Position numbers and translations under genes: made by a program
DNA from: Guillardia theta CCMP2712
Taxonomy: Eukaryota; Cryptophyceae; Pyrenomonadales; Geminigeraceae
Reading direction: 5' to 3'
Assembly: GCF_000315625.1 (NCBI RefSeq)
Contig: NW_005434578.1
Span: 23,779-87,778 of the forward strand
Length of the DNA stretch: 64,000 nt
Shown here: positions 1 to 10,890 of the stretch, piece by piece
How positions within the stretch are numbered: the stretch's first letter is position 1
Layout of the letters: each line of letters begins with the position of its first letter
The notes under the pieces: generated by a model
Seen by the model: the letters and a program-made list of their open reading frames with translations, nothing else
What the model was told of the DNA's origin: nothing
Database searches by the model: none

Positions 1-39
1 TCCCTCCCTCCCTCCCTCCCTCCCTCCTCCCCCTTACAG
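1..39. repeat. TCCC microsatellite, intron pyrimidine tract
   Basis: Tandem TCCC units lead straight into the acceptor cttacag of the first exon. It reads as the tail of an intron. Confidence 0.7.
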
Positions 40-914
40 CAAGACAGGAGGGACCGTCTTCACCGCCTCTCCTCCTGGCAGACAGACACTTCCTTGAGGT
101 CAACCGACTGCCGAACTTCTCTCTCCCGTGAGAGCCTTCAAGAGCAACTCCTTCTTCGTCCTCCTCCTCCTCCTCCTCTCCAGCCTCTGCATGCTCAAGG
201 GAGTTCGAGCTTGCCCGATGCTCCCCTTGGCTTTTCATCCTCCTCCTCCTCTTCCTCCATCCGCTTCTCAGTGGTCCAGGAGTCGCCTCAGGCTGCGAAG
301 AGCACAACGAAATCAGTATGTCACCTCCTTTTCCACAGCTTTCACCTTCACTTTCGTCCTCCTCTCCTCCTCTCCTCCTCTCCTCCTCTCCTCCTCTCCT
401 CCTCTACTGTCCTCCTCTGCTCTGTGTTCCTTCACATTGTTGTGTATAGACTCTTGCTCCCTTGTAACGCATCCTTATCGCCCCATTATTTCCATCGCCC
501 CCCCCCCCCTCTCCCTTGCCTCTCTCTCATCCTTGCTCCTCAGGCCGTCAGGGAAACCTTGTCATCAGTTCGCCGCACCCTCGCCTCCTCTCACGCTCCC
601 CGGGTCTCCAAGGCTCCAAGCTCCTGCAGGTTGCTCTCATTCCCCCTCCTTCCCTTCCTCCCCCCCCTACTCCTCCTCCTCCTCCTCCTCCTCCTCCTCC
701 TCCTCCTCCTCCTCAAGCTCTCCCTCCTTCACTTGCTCTTTCCCCCCCTCACTTCCTCCTCTCCCTCCCCTTCTCATCGCTTTGCAGGACTAGCACTCCT
801 CGGGTCTCCGAGACCCTCGAGAAACTTTTCAGAGCTGCTGGCGTCGTTGACAACTCAGAGGATGAGGAGTTGGCAGCATGGACTGAGCGAGGAAATGGTG
901 ATGACAAACAATGA
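40..914 (+). CDS. 3' exons of an unrecognised gene with acidic C-terminus (partial)
   Basis: Three exons fit one reading frame: 40-315, 544-629 and 788-914 (TGA). The first follows a pyrimidine tract ending cttacag at 39. It ends at a gtatgt donor; later acceptors are ctcag (543) and tttgcag (787). Phases agree at both junctions. The translated part is Ser- and Pro-rich with a polyserine run, then a basic stretch, and ends in an acidic tail (VDNSEDEELAAW). No domain is recognised, and the 5' part lies before the window. The introns are almost pure CCT/CTC microsatellite, so the larger open frames drawn through them are artefacts. The gene converges on the dehydratase gene, with only about 165 bp between stops. 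Confidence 0.5.
355..740. repeat. CCT/CTC microsatellites inside two introns
   Basis: Runs of (CCTCT)n at about 357-405 and (TCC)n at about 667-715, plus a C-tract at about 500, fill the two introns of the flanking gene. They create spurious long open frames. Confidence 0.8.
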
Positions 915-1079
915 AGGAACAAAACAGGTAGAGTAGGGAACCAAAGACGGACAGGGAGGGAGGGAGGGAGGAGAGGGAAGGAGGGACGGGAAGGAGGGAA
1001 ATGGAGGAGCTTCACGAGGAGGAAGAGACTGAGGAGAAGAGCGTGCAGGTTTCGACCCTTTTTCATTGTCATCGCCTCC

Positions 1080-3563
1080 TCAAGCATCAGTCACGCATCC
1101 TTCGGACGCAGTCGACACCGCCTTGATGTACTTGTACAGAGTCCCTTGGGTGGCCTTGAGAGGAGGAGCTTTCCATTCCGCCTTCCTCTTCGCCATCTCC
1201 TCGTCGCTCACCAGTACGTTCAGCGTCCTCACGCTCGACCTCGCGTCGATCTGGATCGGGTCGCCATTGCGGATCAGGGCGATCGGCCCGCCAACCTGGG
1301 CCTCGGGGGTCACGTGACCGATGCAGAACCCGTGGGTTCCTCCGGAGAACCTCCCGTCAGTGATCAGAGCCACGTCGTTCCCTAACCCGGCCCCCATGAT
1401 CGCCGACGTCGGCGTCAACATCTCTGGCATTCCAGGGCCTCCCTTGGGGCCCTCGTAGCGGATCACCACAACCATCCCTGCCTTGATCTCCTTGCGGTCC
1501 AACGCTGCGAGCATGTCCTCCTCAGAGTCGAACACAGCAGCAGTTCCAGAGAAAGTCTCTCCTTCCTTGCCCGTGATCTTGGCCACGGAGCCCTCGGGAG
1601 CGACGTTACCGTAGAGGATCTGCAAGTGCCCGGTCTTCTTGATCGGGGCCTCGACCGGCAGGATGATCTTCTGACCGTCAGTGAGCCCGGGGAGGCTCTC
1701 GAGGTTCTCGCGGATCGTCTTGCCGGTGACGGTCATCTGGCTGTCATCGAAGAGATTCTTGTCCACGAGGTACTTCATCACTGCAGGCGTCCCTCCGATG
1801 TTCTGGATGTCCTCCATCACGTACTTGCCCGAGGGCTTCATGTCGGCGAGCATGGGCACTCTGTCGCTGACGCGCTGGAAGTCGTCGACAGTGAGCTTGA
1901 TGCCGACAGATCGCGCCATGGCGATGAGATGGAGCACAGCGTTGGTGCTGCCGCCCGTCGCCATGACCATGACCATGGCGTTCTCGAAGGCCTCCCTGGT
2001 CATGATATCGCGCGGTTTCAGGTCCATTTCGAGCAGCTTCATCATGGCCTTGCCGGAGTTGTAGCACTCCATCTTCTTCTCCTTGGAGTCAGCTGGGTAA
2101 GAGCTGGAGTAGGGGAGCGACATTCCGAGGGCCTCGATCGAGGTCGCCATGGTGTTGGCAGTGTACATGCCACCGCAAGCACCTGGGACAAGCTCTCAGA
2201 CACGTGCTCGAGCCAGCGGAAATCTTGTACCAGGTCCAGGGCAACTCTTCTGCACAATGGTCTGTCTCTGTTCCTCAGTGATCTTTCCATACTGTCCAAA
2301 GATTGGTCAACAACAAAAAACAACGAAAAAAGTTGAAGATCGCATCACACCTGGAACTCTCCATAAGACTGGAAAGCTGAAACGATGTCGAGCTGCACAA
2401 AAGCAATCAGCGTCTATCTCTCTCATTCAATCTGCAGCTCTACCACTGGCCTATCGATCTCCGGGGCGCTTCCTGCCCTGATAGTTCCACCATAGATCTG
2501 AGAGTTCACAATGAGCTTGGAGGAATCTTGTAGCGGGAACACTTACCATGATGGATGGGCGGTTGTGGCGCGCCATGGCGATAATGGTTCCTGAAGAGTG
2601 TGAGCTCTCTGAAAAGCTACTTGCAATTTTCACCTGGCATGTTCTTGTCACAGCCGGGAAGTGCGATGTTGCCGTCGTACCACTGTCCACAGACAACCTA
2701 TCGATAACCAGAGTTTCAGCTAAGGGTCGAGAAAACGAGAGGAGCGCCAGTGAGAGAGAGAAGAGAGGAGCATGCAGAGGAGGATGAAGAAAGGCGAAGA
2801 AAGGTGAACAAGGGCCAGTACAGATACGAAGCAAGCTCACAGTCTCAATGGAGTCCGCAATGATGTCTCGTGACTGAAGCGAGTATGACATGCCGTCGGT
2901 TCCCATCGAGATACCGTCGGACACTCCGATGGTGTTGAAGCGGTAGCCAACCATGCCAGCTGCCTGCAGGATATGACAGATAAGAGGAGAGGTAGGGCAT
3001 CAGGCAAGAGTTGTACCTCAACTCCCTTCTTGACCTCTCCCGCAAGGTCGAGGAGGTGCATATTGCAAGGATTTCCCTCATACCAAACACTTGAAATACC
3101 CACCTGCAGCAAGATTAGGTGTGATCTTACTTCTACCACAGCAGAGTGTCATTACCTGAGCTTTGTTCATGTCCTCCGGCTTCAGACCGGTAGCATACAA
3201 CATCGCCTATCCGAATACGGTCACAGGTCGCATTTCTCAGATCACCCATGGGAAGCGCATGTCGAGGAATTGAGGTCAAGCAGCTGAATGGAGAGGATTA
3301 TGCATGCCGTGCTTCACCTGCGACGCTCCTTGTGACTTCTTCTGCGTCAGGGTCCTGCTGTACTTGTTGATCTGCATAGACAGGCCCGCGGCGCTGACCC
3401 TAGCCCTTCCCCTGGCTCCGAGGGCTCTTGGAAGCACGGAGGGCGATGAGAAGGAAGAGGAGGTCTGAGATGCTTGCGAGACGAAAGCATTTCCCGTGTG
3501 TCCGGGCATGAAGGCGAGACTTCCGGCGCTCATGGCGCTTAGCACCGCCGCCACCAGCAGCAT
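1080..3563 (-). CDS. ilvD: Dihydroxy-acid dehydratase, plastid-targeted
   Basis: Catalyses dehydration of 2,3-dihydroxy-acids to 2-oxo-acids (EC 4.2.1.9), the penultimate step of valine and isoleucine synthesis, using an Fe-S cluster. Ten exons were placed: 3563-3318, 3206-3156, 3103-3017, 2963-2841, 2697-2634, 2590-2547, 2497-2444, 2392-2351, 2291-2231, 2182-1080. They total 1875 nt, 624 residues. Family motifs are clear: [30 protein letters not shown], the Cys-containing [12 protein letters not shown], and a full C-terminal domain with [14 protein letters not shown]. The start is the ATG at 3563; an in-frame GTG lies 12 bases upstream. The leader [17 protein letters not shown] followed by Phe is a signal peptide plus transit peptide of the red-plastid type. 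Introns are short (43-140 bp). The donor of exon 7 could lie 3 bases earlier. Confidence 0.95.
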
Positions 3564-3599
3564 TGTCCACTGCACGAGAGACCCCCACCCCCCGCATTA

Positions 3600-4120
3600 T
3601 ACTTCAATCGCTCGATCTCACCACCCCTTGAATTCCATATATACCCACCCAGGTACAATTTGTACCCCCTTACTTATCGAAAAATAAATATTCAAATAGG
3701 GGTACGTTTGGAAATGCAAGTGATGCCTACCCTACTTTTTATTGCACCACCCCCTATTTCAAACTCTTTTCGAGTACCCCTACCCCACCCGCCCTCAAAG
3801 ACTGGAGGCCACAACTCGCAAGATTGCGATCCGACTCACCTCCCCCACCCCCTCATTACGTCCACCACACGTAAAACAACTACCCTACCCTAGATTATAG
3901 GTACCCCAATGTTTCTTCGAGTACCCATTAAAGCATATGATCTTTCCTATGTCACTACCCCAGTTTTGAATTCAGACCCCCATCTTCTAAAGCAGAACCC
4001 CACAAAGTTATGTTCCACCCTGTCCAAAATGCCACCGTCCCCTCGACTCTACTGAAAAATCCCTAGCATAAAAGGGGGTAGGGGTACAACCTTTGTTCCA
4101 GCCCGCCTCAATTCCAACTG
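3600..4120. repeat. CTACCCC-rich dispersed repeat (GGGGTAG family)
   Basis: Non-coding DNA rich in TACCCC words. On the minus strand it holds a core gagtttgaaatagggggt (about 3747-3764) that recurs at about 19668 and 22250. It separates the dehydratase start from the PDZ gene. No gene is seen. Confidence 0.55.
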
Positions 4121-4223
4121 TAAACCCCCGGCTGCCTGGACTCTCGGGAGGGCAGGGCCCGGCCCGGGCTTGAGTGATGCCTAGGAGAGAGCGCTTGCCA
4201 TGGCTCGCGACTTGTTGCTAACT

Positions 4224-4300
4224 CAGAGGGAGGAGGAGGGAGGGAGGGAGGGAGGGAGGGAGCGAGGGAGGGAGGGAGGGAGGAGGAGGAGGAGGAGGAG
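4224..4300. repeat. GGGA/GGA microsatellite upstream of PDZ gene
   Basis: Purine-rich GGGA then GGA repeats, about 300 bp before the PDZ gene start. The rest of 4120-4582 shows no coding sequence. Confidence 0.7.
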
Positions 4301-4582
4301 GAGGCCGGCGCCGGGCGGGATGACTGACTCAGTAGTGGCTCGGACTCGCCGTGGGTTGGAGGGAGACTTAGCCTGAGTCACTTGAGCCTGAGGGCGGTCA
4401 CCGTGGCAATGCACCGTCACTGCACTGACCCGGCATGGCCATGGCCATGATCAGAGACCTGAGTTAGGAGGATTTCAAGGAACTGGCACCGGGGGAGAGG
4501 AAGGAACTTGGAACATGCCAGTAAGTGCTGCTGCATGAACATCTCATGACCTTGGAATGTTGTTGGCAGAGACGAGGGTCAC

Positions 4583-6290
4583 ATGGCGGCGTTGGAGGCA
4601 GACGACTCTTTCCTCTCCGTCATGTCAGATCGCTCCCCGGACCCGGACTTCTCAGCCTTGGTAGTCAAGTTGGGGATCATCCTGCAGTCGGGAGGGAGGC
4701 TGGAGAGAGTCCTACCGGGCAGCCCGGCACACCTGGCAGGGATAGAGAGGGGGGACGAGATGGTGGCGGTGAACGGGAGGGAGTTCGACGAGGAAGTGCT
4801 CATGGAGCTGCTGGCCGACGCCTTCCAGGTCAGCAGCGACACCAACACCATGACAGTGACGATCAGGAGGAAGGGGGACCCCCCGGGTATCGTGAGGGAG
4901 GTGGTCCTTACCCTTGGAGGGCAGCCCTGCTCCGCGCACATGCGGAGATGCTTCGAGCTCTTGGCAAACCTCAAGTTCCTGGTGCGTTCGATGCTCTCCT
5001 GACCTTGCTGAAAGGTGAGAGAGGATACAGGAGCAGGAGGAGGAGCAGGAGGTTGGCTCGGGGAGGACGGCGAGTCTCCTGGACGATATGTTCGATGCCT
5101 TTGAAGCTTTCTGCCTCGAGAACTTCGAGCACATCCATAGCTTGAGGAAGAAGCTGCTGCAGGAAAGACACTCGGTCCCTGTTTGCTCTGCTCTGCTCTG
5201 CTCTGCGACTGCTCTGTTCGTTCTTGTTTACATTCCTCTCTCCTCCCTACTGTCATGTTCAAAGTCCTCTTGTCCCTTCTTCAGCCCGTCCTTCTCCTTC
5301 GCTCTCCCTCTCCGATCTCATGGATTGACGTTGCAGGCTGGCGTGAAGCGGAGGAGGAGGACTGAAGAGCTAAGGCATGCCAGCAGTGAGCTGAAGAGGC
5401 AGGACTCCCAACAACTCTCTTCCTCCCTCTCAAAGGCGAACGTGGTGAGGAAAGAGACGGATGGGCAAGGCAAGCAGCAAGACTGCCTCCTCCTCCGAGT
5501 ACCTGTGGACGTCGAGGATGCATCTGTGACCCTGCGTATTCCTGTCTCTTTGTCTCCTACCCTCTGCGAGCGAAAAGATGGAAGGAGGGCGGAAGAGAAG
5601 GAAACGAGCGAAGACAAGAAGGAAACAAGATCGAAGGATGGAGAACAGGAGGAGCAAGACAGGCAGAAAGGAGATCATGTGAGAGATCAGCACGGTTGGA
5701 CCAGCCAAGCTCTGGAGGAGAAGGAGGGGAGGGGGCGTCGGCAGCTGTTGGAGATGGGGAGAGAGCTGATGGAGGAGGTTGGAAGGATCCAAAGGGCTCT
5801 GAACGATCTGACGTCTGAGATCATCTTGCATGATGAGAAGCAACATCGACAAGTCCAGCAGGTGCTGAGCTGTGGGTACTTGCTGTGGTGTTTGAGTTCC
5901 AGTTGGTGAATAGCTGAGGGAAGAGTTGAGCGATGCACGGCGAAGCGTCGATGCGTTGAGCGCAGGTGAATGTGGGATGGCAGTGGTGGTTTTGAAGATG
6001 ACGACGATGACCATGACCATGATGATGATGACAATGAGGATGAGGATAATGACGATATTGATGATGACGACGACGATGACGATGATGACGATGACGATGA
6101 CAATGAGGATGAGGATGATGACGATATTGATGATGACGACGACGATGACGATGATGACGATGACGATGACAATGAGGATGAGGATAATGACGATATTGAT
6201 GATGACGACGACGATGACGATGATGACGATGACGATGACAATGAGGATGAGGATAATGACGATATTGATGATGACGACGACGATGACGAT

Positions 6291-6332
<42 letters not shown>

Positions 6333-6478
6333 ATTCACCGTCAAGCATGAGAGAGAAAAAGTGACAGCTTTGGTCGACAGAGAAAGCAAGGTTGCAGGAG
6401 CGCATAGCAGCTATGGAGTTGAAGATAAGGGACAACTTAGAGGAGGTGGTTGTTCCCGCAGATCCTCCACGCACGTGA
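4583..6478 (+). CDS. PDZ-domain coiled-coil protein
   Basis: Five exons in consistent phase: 4583-4981, 5049-5174, 5337-5861, 5914-5965, 6411-6478 (TGA), about 389 residues. Residues about 20-110 form a PDZ domain: GSPAHLAGIERGDEMVAVNG is the typical second half of the fold. The rest is charged helix (LRKKLLQ, LREELSDARRSVDA, MELKIRDNLEE), probably coiled coil, with a low-complexity Lys/Glu/Asp-rich middle. PDZ domains bind C-terminal peptides, so a scaffold role is inferred. The last intron (5966-6410) contains a four-copy 69-bp repeat. No specific family is recognised. Confidence 0.75.
6002..6330. repeat. GATGAC-rich minisatellite, 69-bp period, intronic
   Basis: The word acaatgag recurs at 6031, 6100, 6169 and 6238, giving an exact 69-bp period inside a GAT/GAC trinucleotide tract. 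It lies in the last intron of the PDZ gene. Because the period is 23 codons, all frames stay open (poly-Asp, Met-Thr or Ser readings). Confidence 0.85.
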
Positions 6479-7009
6479 CTCTTGATGTCAGATCAGCAGA
6501 CAGAACTTCTACGGCCTTGCCACCATCTCAATAGGAGATTCCTACCTGATATGAAGCAGAGCGGAGGGGGGAGGAGGGAGGGGATGAGAGAGGAAAGGAG
6601 GAGAGAGGAAGGGAGAGGAGAAGAAGGGACGGGAAAAGAGGGGAGGGAACGAGAAGTGGGGGGGGGGGGGGGGGCTGGGGAGGAGGAGGGGAGTGCGAAA
6701 GGAGGGGAGATGGAAGAGGGTAGCAGAGGAGCTGAGGGTGGACGAGTATGAACTTGTCCTGTTCTTGAGTTGACTCTCGAGCATTCGATATCCCTTCTCG
6801 CTGCCATTTATTCTCCCTCCTCTCTCTCCAACAACCTTCCTTCACCATCGTCCACCCTTCCCTCCCTCCGCTCCGCTCCCACAAACATCAAAGCAGACAT
6901 TTCAAAGTACATTCAATCCGTCCTCCCACAACTCCTCGTTGAAGAACTTGCATCGCAATCATACAGCAAAAGGATTGTACGCCTGTATCAACCATTCAGT
7001 ATCGACTTC
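6479..7009. other. Intergenic, purine-rich with 17-base G tract
   Basis: Between the PDZ gene stop and the stop of the OS-9-like gene (convergent). It holds GGA/GAG-rich DNA, a run of 17 G at about 6658-6674, then pyrimidine-rich sequence. No gene is seen. Confidence 0.6.
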
Positions 7010-7137
7010 TCAACGCCTCCACTCGCTCACCATCTTCATCTGCCTCATGTACTCATGATCCACAGGCACATCCTTCAGCTTGTAGACCTGTTGATACGTC
7101 AAGTCCGAATCGGTATCATCAACATAAATGTCATTCG

Positions 7138-7220
<83 letters not shown>

Positions 7221-9382
7221 ATATCCTCATCCTCATCATCTTCTTTTCTGCCAGTGCGTTCGGTTCTCACCTTCCCCGTCACTTCGCTCTGGCAAACAAT
7301 TTCTTCCATGACGTCGCCTGACGCGGCGAGCTGGAGAGCAAAAAGTCAAAATGGCCCGCGGAATAGACAGGATGAAGACAGGAAAAACCAGAGAAAGAAG
7401 TGAAGGGAGGATGAGAAGAAAGTGGGGAGCGAGATATAGAAAGAGGGAGGGAGGGGAGGGGGCATCTACCTCCGTCGTTGTCTCCAAGTACAGCAAATCT
7501 TCATTGCACAGCTTCTCCGAGCTCAACTACAATTGAGCAAGTCAGAATTGATTAGAGTCCTTTAGTCCTCTGTTTCTGTACCCTACTGTTCTCTTTTCCC
7601 TCCCTCCCTCCCTCCCTTTCCTTCCTCCCTCCCTCCCTTTCCTTCCTCCCTCCCTCCTACCGTTAGCTCGTAGACTCCCTCATCGACTTCGTTGACAACC
7701 AAGTCGAACGGACTCCCTTGCTCCCCCAGATAAACATCAGTGTCCTCGAAGAACTTGCGATACGCCTCGTCAGCTCGCAGACACTGAAAGCTGATGGCTG
7801 ATCGTCTGGTCGTGTCGTCAGAGGGTGGCGGAAAGAAGGAGCAAGATGGGAGGCAGTGCGGAGCGGGGCGGGAAGGAGGGGGGAGGAGAGAAGTGTGTGA
7901 GGGGGGGAGAGAATAGGAGAGGAGAGGGGAGAGGAAAGCATAGCAGAGGGGAAATGAAGTGGAGAGGAGAAGAGAAGGGAGCAGAGCAGAAGGGAGACGA
8001 GGGGAAGGCAACAAGGACTCGCCTTGGTCTCTTCCTGCTGAATGTTCCTCTGACGTAACTCCAGTACGTGAAGGGCAGAAATCCCAGCAGCCTCCTCCTC
8101 TTCCACTCTGCTGTGTACCAGTTCAAGTAGGGCTGCTGGGCAGGCTCGCCTCCGTCGTACACTGAGAGAAGGTAAGCAGAGAAGAGCAGGGGAGGGGAGA
8201 CAAGAGGAAACAGGAGGGGATAGGAGGGAGAGAAGAAAGAGCATTGGCTGGGGAGCCAGCAGCAGGAAAGTGCAATGAGAGGAGGGAAGGGATGCCATGA
8301 AGAGGAGCGGAAGGGAGCGGCGCGGAGCAACATGCCTGTTATGAGTGAGGTGATCCAGGCTGGCCCATCGTTCTCGACGCTCTCGACATCGAACAACCTC
8401 TCAGGGGTTGTGTGCACCTCGAAGGGCGTGGAGGAGTTGTAGAGCCCGACAATCCTCTCCTGCTCCACCTTCTTGCTGTGCGGGTTGATTCGCATCTGCT
8501 TCACATGCGACTTGTAGCAGAATTCGTACGTCCAGTAGGACTCTACGCGGTAGAAGCACTTCCCTTCCAGCGATCTGAGCAGAACCAGAGGCAACCGCTC
8601 AGACATGGCAGGAGAGGGAAAGGAGGAGGGGGCAGAGGAGAGAGATGCGAAGATCGGAGGGAGGGCAAGGGAGAAAGCTGTACGGAAACAGAGAGGGGAA
8701 GGGGCAAGGAGGAGGTGGTGGGGCACCTGAGGACCTCTTCAGCTTTCTCCTTCTTGATCACATGCACCACAGGCATCTGAGGAATGTCCAGCCACGTGGG
8801 TCGCGCGGGCTTCTTCCTCTTGGGAACCAGGCAGTGTAGCCCCTCCCCCTTTTCCGTCGTCACGTAGACTATCCTGTCCATTGCGGTGGGATCCTTGGGG
8901 ACCACGGTGCCGTTGGGGAAGGAGTAGACTCCCTGAGCGTTTCTTCGAGCTCGGATAACGTAGGTTTCACCGTTCTGCCAGCAGAGTTCATCCTACTCGC
9001 CTCAGGAGATGGGCTCAGGGGACTGCAAGGGAGGGGGGTGAGGGGGGGGGGGAGGGTCGTCGAGGAAGGAGGGCGTGCCACTCACCTCGTCCTCCCATGC
9101 GCCATAGTCTTCGGTAACTCTTGTCCTGTAGCTGGGAGGAAAAGGATCGTCCTCGTGGAAGTGCAAGTAGGGGTTCTTGACCTCCCTACTCTCCTCCGTC
9201 ACCTTGACTTGACTCTCGTTCTTTTCGGCGCTTTTGATCCGAACAATGCTGATGACGAGGGCAGCGCGACCAGAAGCAGAGCTAGAGGAAGAAGAAGAGC
9301 AGGAGGGAGAGGACACGCTCTTCTCCTCCTCCTCGCCCCTCCCGCCCGCATCCTCCTCCCTTCTCCAGGCATGCGCGGCCGC
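7010..9382 (-). CDS. OS-9/erlectin-like ER lectin with poly-Asp tail (5' exon missing)
   Basis: Relative of OS-9/Yos9, ER-luminal lectins that bring misfolded glycoproteins to ERAD. Exons seen: 9382-9086, 8974-8727, 8574-8336, 8161 to about 8020, about 7777-7661, 7526-7470, 7330-7010. The MRH-type signature is GKCFYRVESYWTYEFCYK followed by HVKQ, with later Cys in ISFQCLRADE and SSEKLCNEDL. The C-terminus has about 27 Asp encoded by a GAT repeat, then DSNDIYVDDTDSD. The 8336 donor is GC (acag|gcatgt). The frame of the 8161 exon is uncertain, and one conserved Cys of the domain is not found. No in-frame ATG exists. The first visible exon starts behind a good acceptor (catctcag), so the signal-peptide exon lies upstream, in or beyond GC-rich repeat. 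Confidence 0.65.
7138..7222. repeat. (ATC/GAT)n microsatellite, coding for poly-Asp
   Basis: Nearly pure CAT/ATC repeat which on the minus strand reads as consecutive Asp codons near the C-terminus of the OS-9-like protein. Non-repetitive coding sequence in the same frame on both sides supports translation. Confidence 0.8.
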
Positions 9383-9434
9383 CTGAGATGCGATCAGAAG
9401 AAGGGTATGAGGGGGGAAGAGGCATGAGCCCAAG

Positions 9435-9625
9435 GAAAACTCGGGCCGGGGCTAGTCACAGAGTCACGGTGCCCGGTAGCCTGACAGTAGCCCGTATGCG
9501 TCCCGCAGGCCCGTACGAGAATTTTTCAGGGTCGGCCCTCACTGCAGGCGTTTTCAATCCGTGGGCCGCCCCTACCACCCGAGCCTCGGACTCCCGGGCC
9601 GTGAACTTCTGAAGTTTCTACTGGG
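9435..9625. repeat. GC-rich dispersed repeat fragment
   Basis: CGGT/GTCACGG/CCCG-rich sequence directly upstream of the OS-9-like gene, of the same composition as the larger islands at 10290, 18430, 26100 and 51130. No gene is seen here. Confidence 0.45.
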
Positions 9626-10289
9626 TAACGCCCTCAGTTTGGCGAGGCGGCGAGTCAGTTCACTCACAGCGCGGCACCTGCAAATAAAGTTCCGTGTCAC
9701 GGTTGCCGAGTTTTAATCAGCGGATGGCCGGTTCAATGTGACTCTCTAGGCAGGTGCAAACTCTATGATCAGATGCCAGGGTAATGTACACTATCAGTAT
9801 GACCGTCTGAGGGGCGTTGAAGTTCTTATCTCTCACTGGCGCTCCTCATCCCCGTCGCTGGCGGAGATATACCATGCAATCCCTTTCGCTGCTTCTGTTC
9901 TGCACGCTCTGCTTTCTTGAATCGAGACTCGCGCTCATACCGTGACGGCCAGCGGGCGATCAGACGCCCAGCCGCCGGCATGCGCTCTTGAAGGCACTGA
10001 GTCAGCGACAAGCCCTTGGAGCAGTCAGGCGTCAGAGGGCGATACTATCATAAGGGAGGGATCATCAGCAGCCTTGGTTTGCGGGAGGTGGAACAGGTTC
10101 TTGAGGTTGGTGTGCTGGAGTCTCACGCCTTGTCCTCCTTTGAACATGATCATTCGACCGCCTTGAAGAGCTTTCCTTCTCGGGAGGACGCGAACTGATG
10201 TGCTCATGGGAAGGTCAGGAGGGAGATGGGGAAGAGTGTGTGACGCCTGTTAGGGAAAGATTGGCTTCCTCTGCCTCACCAACAGTGAA
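9626..10289. other. Intergenic, possible minus-strand exon fragments
   Basis: No gene could be assembled. A minus-strand stretch at 10011-9870 reads as a basic helical segment (WPSRYERESRFKKAERAEQK) and one at 10207-10030 (GGRMIMFKGGQGVRLQHTN) looks protein-like. Neither has an ATG, and they are in different frames. They may be exons of an undetermined gene or relics. Confidence 0.3.
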
Positions 10290-10860
10290 GGGCGTATCGT
10301 CGTCCCCGGCCAGCTCAGCGGCTGGGCCGAGATCGGAAAACGGTGAACGGTCACCCGTGAGCAGTGAGGTTCGGCGGCAACTTGACGCGCCGGGCCGCGC
10401 GGCTGACAATCGACTAACGGTAAGCAGCTCGCCACTGTGCCACTGTCTCGGACCATCAGTTGGTGTCATCAGTTGCCGCCAACGGACGGCAGCCTAGTGC
10501 CACGGAGTGAGACTCCCGAGTCCCGAGTCCGATCATCGGATCCGATGAACGCTGAGGCCTCAGCGTCGCCGGTGTCACCGGCCGGGCCCGGCCCGGCTCG
10601 GGAGTTTACTCTTTTGCCACGCCGTCACTCATTTTTCAGCCTCGAGTCCGGGGCCTTATTCCAGCCTAGCCACCGCCCTCAGGGACGGAGGCTACGGTGG
10701 AATGCCGAGCCCCCGACTCGGAATACCGTGACGGCCGGGTGCGGCGCCACCGGCCCGGATCATCCGATCGCCCTCCCGGGACTGGCAACCGTACGCCGCA
10801 GAGTTGGACCTTGCCCGAGCTCCGAGTCAAGGTTCACACACGGACGTTGAAACATGCTTT
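10290..10860. repeat. GC-rich dispersed repeat island
   Basis: Strongly GC-rich, built from CGGTCACCG, GAGTCCGA and GGCCCGG words, many self-complementary. It lies just downstream of the aldo/keto reductase stop. The ORFs through it show no protein character. Confidence 0.6.
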
Positions 10861-10890
10861 GTAAGCGGACTCAGGCTGGCGAAGGCCCTG

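Noticed and set aside
94-936. 280-codon open frame on + strand
   Set aside because: Runs through CCT microsatellite introns; the last exon with protein character is in another frame and is reached by splicing.
1626-2336. 236-codon + strand frame
   Set aside because: Antisense shadow of the dihydroxy-acid dehydratase last exons; His/Asp/Val-rich reading is a mirror of its codons.
5430-6389. 319-codon minus frame rich in Ile/Val, apparently multi-membrane
   Set aside because: Mostly translation of the GATGAC repeat in reverse; hydrophobicity is an artefact of the microsatellite.
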